From Thalassotalea sp. ND16A (GTDB lineage: Bacteria; Pseudomonadota; Gammaproteobacteria; Enterobacterales; Alteromonadaceae), in assembly GCF_000764205.1 (NCBI RefSeq), contig NZ_JQDZ01000021.1, positions 1-51,472 on the forward strand: a stretch of DNA of 51,472 nt, in the 5' to 3' direction. Positions 44,787 to 51,472 of the stretch are shown in pieces; positions within the stretch are counted from its first letter, which is position 1, and each line of letters begins with the position of its first letter. Under the pieces are notes generated by a model that saw only the letters and a program-made list of their open reading frames with translations, searched no databases and was not told where the DNA came from. The position numbers were made by a program, and so were the translations under genes.

Positions 44787-45380
44787 TTGTCTGTACCTTT
44801 ACCCTTAACCAACTTATCGCTGTGGCAACAAACGGCCTTTGCGGCGGCTTTACTTGAACGCATGCTGCCTAATTATCAAATGTTTTCGCAAGCAGTCGAT
44901 TTTGGCGACTTTAAGTTATTAAGAAATCAGCTTGACTTAGTGTGGCAACGTTTGTCGCAGGGTAAAATAAAAATCAATTTTGCTGTGCAACTTGAAAAGT
45001 TGGAAGATGAAATTCCTGATGTTGATAATTACGATTTTTTGGGCGTTTATTCAGCCCTTGATACCTGCATGGCACTGGGCTCATTATTGCAGGGTATGCA
45101 AGATAAAGATGACGAGATCATAGCCAATGTCAGTTTATTATCACAAAGCAGCGTCAGTTATTATTTAGAAATATTGCTCGCTTCAGAGCTAGAGCTGCAA
45201 GATGATATTGTCATCAATCAACAAGACATTGAACAACATCCGTTAATGCAGTGGGAAATTGCCAGCCAGAAAGAATTATTTGAGTTATTAACACATTCAA
45301 ACGAAAGTCAAAAAACCTGCCAACAGTTAAAAGATCTTGCTCTTAGTGAAGGACTTTCCAATTTAGGTATTGAGTTGTAA
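44787..45380 (+). CDS. yjaG: YjaG family protein (DUF416)
   Basis: 197 residues, start TTG. The pattern LSLWQQTAFAAALLERMLPN, then FSQAVDF and LLRNQLDLVWQRL, followed by a long conserved helical body with LGVYSALDTCMALGSLL, is diagnostic for the DUF416/YjaG family of gammaproteobacteria. The function is unknown; in many genomes the gene lies near hupA. The TTG is preferred because no ATG or GTG lies near it in frame and GAG occurs about 10 bases upstream. Confidence 0.9.
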   Translation: MSVPLPLTNLSLWQQTAFAAALLERMLPNYQMFSQAVDFGDFKLLRNQLDLVWQRLSQGKIKINFAVQLEKLEDEIPDVDNYDFLGVYSALDTCMALGSLLQGMQDKDDEIIANVSLLSQSSVSYYLEILLASELELQDDIVINQQDIEQHPLMQWEIASQKELFELLTHSNESQKTCQQLKDLALSEGLSNLGIEL

Positions 45381-45443
45381 TCATTCAATTCTATAAAAAT
45401 CAGCTATTCTTAACTATTAACAACATCTATATTAGGAATAGCT

Positions 45444-45659
45444 ATGTCTGCACACCACACTTACAAAAAACTTGAAATGGTTGGTTCTTCAGCAAACTCT
45501 ATTGAAGAAGCCATTGAAAATGCTATCGCAGAATGCGCAAAAACTGTGAGCAATATGGATTGGTTTGAAGTAGTAGAAACCCGAGGTCATATTGTTGATG
45601 GAAAAGTGGGCCACTATCAAGTAACCATTAAAATAGGTTTTCGCATTAAATATAGTTAA
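45444..45659 (+). CDS. Dodecin, flavin-binding storage protein
   Basis: 71 residues, start ATG with TAGGAA 8 bases upstream. The compact beta-alpha-beta-beta sequence (TYKKLEMVGSSANSIEEAI, then MDWFEVVETRGHI and GHYQVTIKIGFRI) is the dodecin fold. The Trp in MDWFEV is the residue that stacks on flavin, and Gln in GHYQVT contacts it. Twelve copies form a hollow sphere that binds riboflavin or FMN. It is a single gene, converging with rsmD. Confidence 0.95.
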   Translation: MSAHHTYKKLEMVGSSANSIEEAIENAIAECAKTVSNMDWFEVVETRGHIVDGKVGHYQVTIKIGFRIKYS

Positions 45660-45679
45660 CTTGATGATTTAAAGTAATA

Positions 45680-46273
45680 TTAAGAACTTTTTCGTTGATA
45701 TAAGCGATAGGCAACTTGCCCAGCCACCTTTTCTTTTAACAACTGCCAATTATTGGGAATGGCTAATTCGGCAAGCTCAGATTCCGCTTCTATATAAATA
45801 ATTGCAGCATCGGACAGTAGATTTTTGGTTTCGAGTAAGTGCGCCGTTTGGCCGACAAAGCCTTGTCGAAAAGGTGGGTCGATAAATACTAAATCAAACG
45901 CTTGCTGCTCACGGTTTAATAGTTCTAAACAGCTGCCTTTTACCACTTTCGCATTATCCGCTTTTAACAATTGGATATTTAGTTGAATTTGTTGTGCGGC
46001 AGCAGAGTTTAACTCATAAAAACAACTTGCCGTTACCCCTCTGGATAATGCTTCAAAGCCCAGGCTGCCCGAACCGGCGAAGCAATCCAAACAATTGGCT
46101 TGGTATAAATACGGCATTAACCAGTTAAACACCGTTTCTTTCACTCTATCCGTAGTAGGTCTCAGTCCCGGAGCCATGATCACCGGCAATTTTCGGCCTC
46201 GGTATTGACCGGCGATGATGCGAATTTGCCCGCTCTGCTTATTTTGAGTTTTTGAGCTACGATTTTTAGCCAT
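45680..46273 (-). CDS. rsmD: 16S rRNA guanine-966 N2-methyltransferase RsmD
   Basis: 197 residues from the ATG at 46273; an ATG 36 bases earlier would overlap an intergenic palindrome region and adds residues not in the family. Motifs: GQIRIIAGQYRGRKL at the start, LRPTTDRVKETVFNWL, the SAM site LDCFAGSGSLGFEALSRG, and catalytic DPPF in LVFIDPPFRQG. RsmD methylates G966 of 16S rRNA in assembling 30S subunits. The divergent ftsY neighbour 209 bases away is the usual gammaproteobacterial arrangement. Confidence 0.97.
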   Translation of the reverse strand: MAKNRSSKTQNKQSGQIRIIAGQYRGRKLPVIMAPGLRPTTDRVKETVFNWLMPYLYQANCLDCFAGSGSLGFEALSRGVTASCFYELNSAAAQQIQLNIQLLKADNAKVVKGSCLELLNREQQAFDLVFIDPPFRQGFVGQTAHLLETKNLLSDAAIIYIEAESELAELAIPNNWQLLKEKVAGQVAYRLYQRKSS

Positions 46274-46295
46274 TAAAGTTTTACCAAGTTTAAAT

Positions 46296-46347
46296 ATACC
46301 AATCAGCATAAGTATATAATCAACTCAGTGCTTATGCTGATTGGTAT
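46296..46347. repeat. Perfect 17-base inverted repeat, ATACCAATC-GCATAA family
   Basis: Arms ATACCAATCAGCATAAG (46296-46312) and CTTATGCTGATTGGTAT (46331-46347) around an 18-base loop, in the rsmD/ftsY divergent region. It is a second member of the repeat at 38168-38216 and could form a strong cruciform or RNA hairpin upstream of both genes. Confidence 0.85.
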
Positions 46348-46481
46348 TTGTTGTTTTTTTAATTTACTTACACGTTTTTTGAACAGGTCGGTGTTGCCAA
46401 TCCAACTATGATGATATTATAAACTTTTATTGCTATTGGTTGGCAAGATATTATACCAACCCTTTACCGAATTTTATTATT

Positions 46482-47708
46482 ATGTCGAAGAAAAAAGGCC
46501 TGTTTTCCTGGTTAAAAAAAGCTGAGCCAGAACCTGCTGTTGCAGAATTAGAACAACAAGAGCAAACAACCGAAAAAGTCAGAGAAGCAGTAGAAGATAC
46601 ACAAGTAACAACTGCAAAAGAAACTACTGAAACTGTAGAGCAAGCTGATCTAGAAACTCGTGCAGAAGACCAGGAAGAAATCATTGTACATACCAATGAC
46701 GATACAGCCATTGATACAATCGAGACCGTACAAGTAGAAGCTAGTGAGTCGTTAGCTGCAGAAGCTCACGTTAGTGAGCAACCCAAAAAATCTGGTTTTT
46801 TTGCTCGCTTAAAACAAGGCTTAAGCAAAACCCGACAAAACCTTGGCGGCGGAATCTTTGATTTATTTCGTGACAAGAAAATTGATGATGAGTTATTTGA
46901 AGAACTGGAAACTCATTTATTACTTGCCGATGTTGGCGTTGACACTACGACAAAAGTTATCGACTCATTAATTGAGGCCGCTTCGCGTAAACAACTGAAA
47001 GATGCTGAAGCTTTGTATGAGCTTTTAAAAATAGAATTGCAAAAAGTATTATCTACCATCGAACAGCCCGCGGTGCAAACAACTGAAGGTCCACATGTGA
47101 TCTTAATGGTCGGGGTAAACGGTGTCGGCAAAACCACGACTATTGGCAAGCTTGCCAAACAGTTTCAGGCAGAGGGTAAATCGGTAATGCTGGCGGCGGG
47201 TGATACCTTTAGAGCCGCGGCAGTAGAGCAATTGGAAGTATGGGGGGAGCGTAACAATATTCCAGTCGTTGCCCAGCATACCGGCGCCGATAGTGCCTCT
47301 GTCATATTTGATGCTATTAACTCGGCAAAAAGCAAAGGTGTCGATATTTTAATTGCCGATACGGCAGGTCGTTTACAAAACAAAGCCCATTTAATGGAAG
47401 AGCTGAAAAAAGTAGTGCGGGTGATGAAGAAAATTGATGCAAAAGCCCCGCATGAAGTTATGCTTACCATAGATGCCGGAACTGGCCAAAATGCCATTAG
47501 CCAAACGCAATTATTTAATGACGCTGTCGGTTTAACCGGTATTAATGTGACAAAGCTTGATGGCACCGCTAAAGGCGGGGTGGTATTTGCCTTAGCAGAC
47601 AAATTTAATGTGCCTATTCGCTATTTAGGCGTAGGCGAAGGGATTGACGATTTGCGCCCTTTTAATGGTGACGATTTTATTGAAGCGTTATTTACAAAAA
47701 GTGAATAA
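46482..47708 (+). CDS. ftsY: Signal recognition particle receptor FtsY
   Basis: 408 residues from the ATG at 46482 (MSKKKGLFSWLKK, the typical FtsY amphipathic start); an in-frame upstream start at 46440 is unlikely. Residues about 15-100 are the acidic, membrane-associating A domain. The NG domain follows: four-helix N domain, then GTPase motifs GVNGVGKTTTIGKL (about 210), DTFRAAAVEQL, DTAGR and TKLDGTAKGG. FtsY receives SRP-ribosome complexes at the inner membrane. It leads the ftsY-ftsE-ftsX-rpoH block conserved in gammaproteobacteria. Confidence 0.98.
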   Translation: MSKKKGLFSWLKKAEPEPAVAELEQQEQTTEKVREAVEDTQVTTAKETTETVEQADLETRAEDQEEIIVHTNDDTAIDTIETVQVEASESLAAEAHVSEQPKKSGFFARLKQGLSKTRQNLGGGIFDLFRDKKIDDELFEELETHLLLADVGVDTTTKVIDSLIEAASRKQLKDAEALYELLKIELQKVLSTIEQPAVQTTEGPHVILMVGVNGVGKTTTIGKLAKQFQAEGKSVMLAAGDTFRAAAVEQLEVWGERNNIPVVAQHTGADSASVIFDAINSAKSKGVDILIADTAGRLQNKAHLMEELKKVVRVMKKIDAKAPHEVMLTIDAGTGQNAISQTQLFNDAVGLTGINVTKLDGTAKGGVVFALADKFNVPIRYLGVGEGIDDLRPFNGDDFIEALFTKSE

Positions 47709-47838
47709 CGCCCCCAAACACAACACAGTGATTAAGTAGTTTACTGGTAACCGTTAATTTGATGAAATAAAAGTAATACCAAGCACTCATTATCCCGAGT
47801 TCAGGTTAACTAAAGCAACAATAATAAAGTGACTCAAG

Positions 47839-48525
47839 ATGATCCGTTTTAATGCTGTAAATAAGACCTACCCAGGTGGTTTTAACGCCTTAAGAAATAT
47901 CAGCTTCAATTTAGAAGCCGGTGAAATGGCCTTTTTAACCGGACATTCCGGCGCAGGTAAAAGTACTTTATTAAAGCTGATCAGCGTGATGGAAAAACCA
48001 ACGTCAGGCCAAATTCAAATAAATGACAGCGATATTTCGCGTATTAATTATCGTCAAATACCCTATATGCGCCGAAATATTGGGATGATTTTTCAAAGCC
48101 ATAACTTGCTCATGGACCGCACCATTTTTGATAATGTCGCATTGCCACTGGTGATCGAGAACGTCAGTCATAAAGAAACCCGAAAACGAGTAGAAGCGGC
48201 ATTAGAAAAAGTTGGACTTAACAGTAAAATGAAATGCTATCCGCACATGTTATCTGGTGGTGAACAACAGCGTGTCGGCATTGCCCGAGCAATTGTAAAC
48301 AAACCTCCAATAATTCTTGCCGATGAGCCAACCGGTAATTTAGATCCAAAACTATCGTTAGATATCATTCGCTTGTTTGAAGAATTTAATTCCGTTGGTG
48401 TCTGTGTATTAATTGCTACCCATGATTTGGGCTTAATTGCCAGAATGAAGTACCGTACTCTAACCTTAAAGCAAGGCACCATGATCACCGATGGATTAAG
48501 CCAATGTGAAGGAGCGGTTGGCTAA
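47839..48525 (+). CDS. ftsE: Cell division ATP-binding protein FtsE
   Basis: 228 residues with Walker [11 protein letters not shown]-loop MIFQSHNLL, signature LSGGEQQR, Walker [13 protein letters not shown] and switch His in ATHD. With FtsX it forms the divisome transporter that activates peptidoglycan hydrolases through EnvC. Its stop overlaps the ftsX start (TAATG). The 130-base gap from ftsY is larger than in E. coli and could hold an additional promoter. Confidence 0.98.
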   Translation: MIRFNAVNKTYPGGFNALRNISFNLEAGEMAFLTGHSGAGKSTLLKLISVMEKPTSGQIQINDSDISRINYRQIPYMRRNIGMIFQSHNLLMDRTIFDNVALPLVIENVSHKETRKRVEAALEKVGLNSKMKCYPHMLSGGEQQRVGIARAIVNKPPIILADEPTGNLDPKLSLDIIRLFEEFNSVGVCVLIATHDLGLIARMKYRTLTLKQGTMITDGLSQCEGAVG

Positions 48526-49505
48526 TGGTAAAAAATGAGCAAAATACTCTGCTACGCAAAAAACGCGGCTTAAGCCTAAACGACATTATCATGCTGCCTG
48601 TTCGTCATTTACAGCAAGCTACCGGCAGCTTAGGTGATTTATGGCGAACGCCAATGGCATCGTTGATGACCATTTTTGTGCTTGGCATCAGTTTAACCTT
48701 GCCTGCAACCTTACATTTGTTTACTAAAAACGCACAGCAGGTCAGCTCGAACTGGGACAGTGCCGCACAAATTAGTGTGTTTTTAAAGCTCTCGGTAAGC
48801 GATAAAAATGCGCAAAACCTGGTAAAGCGAATACAATTATATCCAGAGGTAAAATCTGTTCGCTATATCTCTGCCAATGATGCCTTAAATGAATTTAAAA
48901 AACTCTCAGGATTTGGCAAGGCGCTGTCTTATTTGGACGATAATCCTTTACCAGCAACCTTATTAGTCACCCCAAGTAAGCGTCACAGCCAACCAACGGC
49001 GGCGAAAGTCTTATTGGAAAAACTTGAACAAGAACGCGGCGTTGCTCAAGGGAAATTGGATCTTGAATGGTTGACTCGTCTTGAGGCAATAATGGTACTC
49101 ATTCAGGATATCGTCACCGCACTGGCAATCTTATTAAGTCTTTCGGTTGTCTTGATCATAGGTAACACCATCCGTCTGGCCATTTTAAATCAAAGGGATG
49201 CAATTGCGGTGATGAAAATGGTTGGTGCCACCGATGCTTTTATTCAACGACCATTCTTATATACCGGTTTTTGGTATGGTGTATTTGGCGGCTTACTCGC
49301 TGCTGTCACTGTGACCATACTAGGTAATTATCTTGATTACGCCATTGTCGATCTGGCGCAGCTTTATCAAAGTCAGTTTTCATTACAATCTTTAGATTTT
49401 AGCGAAACGGTGTTTTTACTGATTACCGCCATTAGTTTAGGTTTAATTGGCAGCTATATATCAGTTTACCAAAACATTAAAGCCATAGAACCCAGCGCAG
49501 AGTAA
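48525..49505 (+). CDS. ftsX: Cell division protein FtsX
   Basis: 326 residues. A cytoplasmic N-terminus with TPMASLMTIFVLGISLTLPA entering helix 1 is followed by a periplasmic loop (about 75-190) and three C-terminal helices (about 195-220, 248-270, 290-315). NQRDAIAVMKMVGATDAFI is the coupling-helix segment of the FtsX fold. It forms the membrane half of FtsEX. Confidence 0.97.
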   Translation: MVKNEQNTLLRKKRGLSLNDIIMLPVRHLQQATGSLGDLWRTPMASLMTIFVLGISLTLPATLHLFTKNAQQVSSNWDSAAQISVFLKLSVSDKNAQNLVKRIQLYPEVKSVRYISANDALNEFKKLSGFGKALSYLDDNPLPATLLVTPSKRHSQPTAAKVLLEKLEQERGVAQGKLDLEWLTRLEAIMVLIQDIVTALAILLSLSVVLIIGNTIRLAILNQRDAIAVMKMVGATDAFIQRPFLYTGFWYGVFGGLLAAVTVTILGNYLDYAIVDLAQLYQSQFSLQSLDFSETVFLLITAISLGLIGSYISVYQNIKAIEPSAE

Positions 49506-49748
49506 ACCGGATAGCGCTTTGTTAACGATTAAACATACCGTTACAATTTCAAACAAATTCAAATTGAACGTTTATTTATCAGTTTAATCAAACAGTTAAC
49601 CAGAGAGCAAAGATCGACTTTTTTTTCGATTAAACTAAGCTATTTTTTATATTAGCGATCTCAAAAAAGCTATGTTAGTATCCAAAGTCCACCACTTAAC
49701 AAGTGATGGTTAGAATTAGAAAAGCATTAAGAAAGAAAAGAGGTTTAC

Positions 49749-50612
49749 ATGAGTAATACAATGCAATCGATGGCACTTACAATCCCACAAAGTGGCAGCA
49801 TTGAAGCATATATGCAGTCGGCTTACAGCATCCCTATGCTGACCGCTGAAAAAGAGCATGAGCTTGCAACTCGTCTACACTTTGAAGATGACTTAAATGC
49901 TGCCCAAGATTTAATCATGTCGCATTTACGCTTTGTTATTCATATCGCCAAAGGTTACTCAGGTTACGGTTTGCCACAAGCAGATTTGATTCAGGAAGGT
50001 AACGTCGGTTTGATGAAAGCGGTAAAACGCTTCAATCCCGAAGTCGGCGTACGACTGGTATCTTTTGCCGTGCACTGGATCAAAGCTGAAATTCACGAAT
50101 TTGTGCTTAAAAACTGGCGTATTGTTAAAATAGCCACCACTAAAGCGCAACGTAAATTGTTTTTTAATCTACGCAAAAACAAAAAACGCTTAGGTTGGTT
50201 TAGTCAGGATGAAGTTAGCACAGTAGCTGAAACTCTTGGGGTAAGTAACAAAGACGTACTGGAAATGGAAAATCGCATGGCAAGTGCAGATCAGGCATTT
50301 GATTTAACCGATAGCGATGACGATAGCCAGTCCACAAATTTTGCACCAGCGCAGTACTTAGAAGACCAACACTCAGATCTTTCAGTTCAAGTTGAGAATT
50401 CAAACTGGGATAACCATGTTAACAATCAACTTAGCCAGGCGATTAAGTGCCTTGATGAACGCAGCCAGGATATCATTACCACACGCTGGTTAAATGAAGA
50501 TAAAGCCACACTACAAGAGTTAGCGAGCAAATACCAAATATCTGCAGAACGTGTTCGTCAGCTAGAAAAAAATGCTTTAGGCAAACTTAAAGGCGCCATT
50601 GCTGAACACTAG
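49749..50612 (+). CDS. rpoH: RNA polymerase sigma-32 (heat shock) factor RpoH
   Basis: 287 residues, the normal size. Region 2 contains [20 protein letters not shown], and region 2.4 continues to [10 protein letters not shown]. The RpoH box [10 protein letters not shown], a signature that distinguishes sigma-32 from other sigma-70 factors, follows. Region 4 ends with [20 protein letters not shown]. It directs heat-shock gene transcription. The 243 bases upstream probably contain several promoters; the start has AAGAGG 7 bases before ATG. I could not judge from sequence alone whether an RNA thermometer is present. A terminator follows 32 bases after the stop. Confidence 0.98.
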   Translation: MSNTMQSMALTIPQSGSIEAYMQSAYSIPMLTAEKEHELATRLHFEDDLNAAQDLIMSHLRFVIHIAKGYSGYGLPQADLIQEGNVGLMKAVKRFNPEVGVRLVSFAVHWIKAEIHEFVLKNWRIVKIATTKAQRKLFFNLRKNKKRLGWFSQDEVSTVAETLGVSNKDVLEMENRMASADQAFDLTDSDDDSQSTNFAPAQYLEDQHSDLSVQVENSNWDNHVNNQLSQAIKCLDERSQDIITTRWLNEDKATLQELASKYQISAERVRQLEKNALGKLKGAIAEH

Positions 50613-50643
50613 CAATAAATTAAGCGATTGAATAAATATAAGA

Positions 50644-50668
50644 AGCCAGACTCGTTCTGGCTTTTTTT
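50644..50668 (+). terminator. rpoH terminator
   Basis: Stem AGCCAGA / TCTGGCT with loop CTCGT and seven T, just after rpoH. Confidence 0.92.
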
Positions 50669-51295
50669 ATGCGTTAAAATCACTCATTTAGGCCGTCAGA
50701 GATATATCTTAAACTCGATCATTAGGGGTGGTAAGCGCAATGGATATATTAAGAACGTTATCCTCAAAATAATCTTTTTGAGTTGCCTGCGGCTGTACGC
50801 GAGATTGAGAACCCCGCCAACCAATGCTTTCGAAGCTCGATAGGCGTTAGGAGGTCCCACATCTCGCGATGCTCGTGATGGGATGACGTTTAACTGTTTC
50901 AAGAAAGTTTATGCCGTCATCCCTGAGGAGCACTACCGACATCGGGGACCTCATTCGGGCGCAGCGTGCCTGATTTCGATGCGCGGTTGGCGGGACTTCA
51001 GTCTCGCAGGTTAGTGATAACCAGTGACGTTGATCCCGATAAAATGCGAGGTTAAAAACCCCGCCAACCAATGCTTTCAAAGCACGATACGCGTTAGGAG
51101 GTTCTGTTTAGAAGCACGCTGTGAATTTAGGGGGTCCCACATCTCGCTAATGCTCGTGATGGGATGACGTTTAACTGTTTCAAGAATATATACGCCGTCA
51201 TCCTTGAGGAGCACTAGCGACATCAGGGACCTCATAAGGGCGCAGTGTGCATCAGTTCGATACGCAGTGACTTGCCTGCAAAGAAGTAGGTCACG
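50669..51295. other. Gene-free stretch filled by two palindromic repeats
   Basis: Everything between the rpoH terminator and the rRNA terminator is non-coding. Small open frames here follow the repeats and are not credible genes. Two copies of a large repeat occupy about 50811-50995 and 51058-51275. Confidence 0.7.
50811..51275. repeat. Two copies of a large imperfect-palindrome repeat
   Basis: Copy 1 begins with CCCCGCCAACCAATGCTTTC at about 50812 and ends near 50995; copy 2 begins with the same words at 51060 and ends near 51275. Each contains a long arm beginning near GTCCCACATCTCGC that pairs with one ending near CATCrGGGACC, separated by TTTAACTGTTTCAAGAA. The second copy has about 34 extra bases after TTAGGAGG. 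This is a mobile or REP-like repeat without coding capacity, possibly a MITE; its transposase source is unknown. Confidence 0.8.
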
Positions 51296-51310
51296 CCAGG
51301 CTCCTAAACG

Positions 51311-51342
51311 AAAAAAGCCCTTCGCGTGAGCGAAGGGCTTTT
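51311..51342 (-). terminator. rRNA operon terminator
   Basis: Perfect stem GCCCTTCGC / GCGAAGGGC with loop GTGA (minus-strand loop TCAC), A/T tracts on both sides, placed 10 bases after the 5S end in transcription direction. It is enclosed by a further 12-base inverted repeat (51296-51307 and 51348-51359), so the RNA can fold into one long hairpin. Confidence 0.9.
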
Positions 51343-51352
51343 CGGAATTAGG

Positions 51353-51470
51353 AGCCTGGCGATGACCTACTCTCACATGGGAACTCCCACACTACCATCG
51401 GCGCAACTGCGTTTCACTTCTGAGTTCGGCATGGGATCAGGTGGTTCCACAGTGCTATTGTCGCCAGACA
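51353..51470 (-). rRNA. rrf: 5S ribosomal RNA
   Basis: On the minus strand the sequence runs from TGTCTGGCGACAATAGCACT to GTAGGTCATCGCCAGGC. It contains the standard 5S landmarks CCACCTGATCCCATGCCGAA, CAGAAGTGAAACG and GCGCCGATGGTAGTGTGGG. Length is about 118 bases and the ends pair (TGTCTGGCG / CGCCAGGC). It is the last gene of an rRNA operon whose 23S and 16S genes lie beyond the right edge; the window stops two bases after its 5' end. Transcription is leftward, convergent with rpoH. Confidence 0.97.
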
Positions 51471-51472
51471 AA

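Noticed and set aside
50613-51352. Small frames after rpoH
   Set aside because: They coincide with the two palindromic repeats and have no ribosome sites or protein-like composition.

Overview
The window is bacterial chromosome, most likely from a marine gammaproteobacterium of the Alteromonadales (Colwellia/Thalassotalea type). The evidence is an rsmD / ftsY-ftsE-ftsX-rpoH housekeeping block, a yjaG homologue, AT-rich sequence, Colwellia-style short palindromic repeats and a gammaproteobacterial 5S rRNA at the right edge. The genus is inference; no 16S gene is present.

Layout. (1) 1-1.35 kb: an accessory unit with a phosphatase-like gene and a small unknown gene, enclosed by an inverted TTCACG-N(4-5)-CCGGAATATGCAT motif. 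(2) 1.4-8.1 kb, minus strand: a nutrient-uptake and cell-surface signalling locus. It contains a TonB-dependent receptor with an STN signalling domain, a flavin-dependent tryptophan-halogenase-family protein, an ECF sigma factor and a FecR-type anti-sigma factor. (3) 8.1-10.2 kb: gene-poor, with a C-terminally truncated DUF262 gene and striking palindromes. (4) 10.2-23.1 kb: a defence island inside what looks like a decayed Tn7-type transposon. It holds a TnsD-like protein, a short TniQ-like protein, a type I restriction-modification system with TWO HsdR genes (order R1-R2-S-M), and two overlapping genes of unknown function. It ends at a recognisable Tn7-type terminus at 23,094 with three internal TnsB-like repeats. 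No tnsA, tnsB or tnsC is in the window. (5) 23.2-30.8 kb: an NtrY/NtrC-type two-component pair facing a MacA/MacB-like ABC efflux operon, with a sigma-54 promoter and two inverted repeats between them. (6) 30.8-45.7 kb: assorted chromosomal genes: isoaspartyl peptidase, peroxiredoxin-glutaredoxin fusion, a His-rich protein plus CzcB/CzcA metal efflux, VF530, GFA, M61 peptidase, a DksA-like zinc finger, a DMT exporter, a large coiled-coil protein, YjaG and dodecin. (7) 45.7-51.5 kb: rsmD, ftsY, ftsE, ftsX, rpoH, two copies of a large imperfect palindromic repeat, then an rRNA terminator and the 5S gene on the minus strand.

The most unusual signal is in the defence island. The first HsdR (HsdR1) keeps its helicase motifs, but all three catalytic residues of the PD-(D/E)xK nuclease are replaced (D to G, E to N, K to V) and the QxxxY segment is deleted. 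The adjacent HsdR2 keeps all of them. HsdR1 therefore looks like a nuclease-dead translocase paralogue maintained beside an active one. Other points of note are a TonB receptor with a second leader-like segment between its STN and plug domains, and two palindrome pairs 9.5 kb apart whose arms have changed in a compensatory way.

All family assignments come from reading motifs by eye; no search or alignment program was run.
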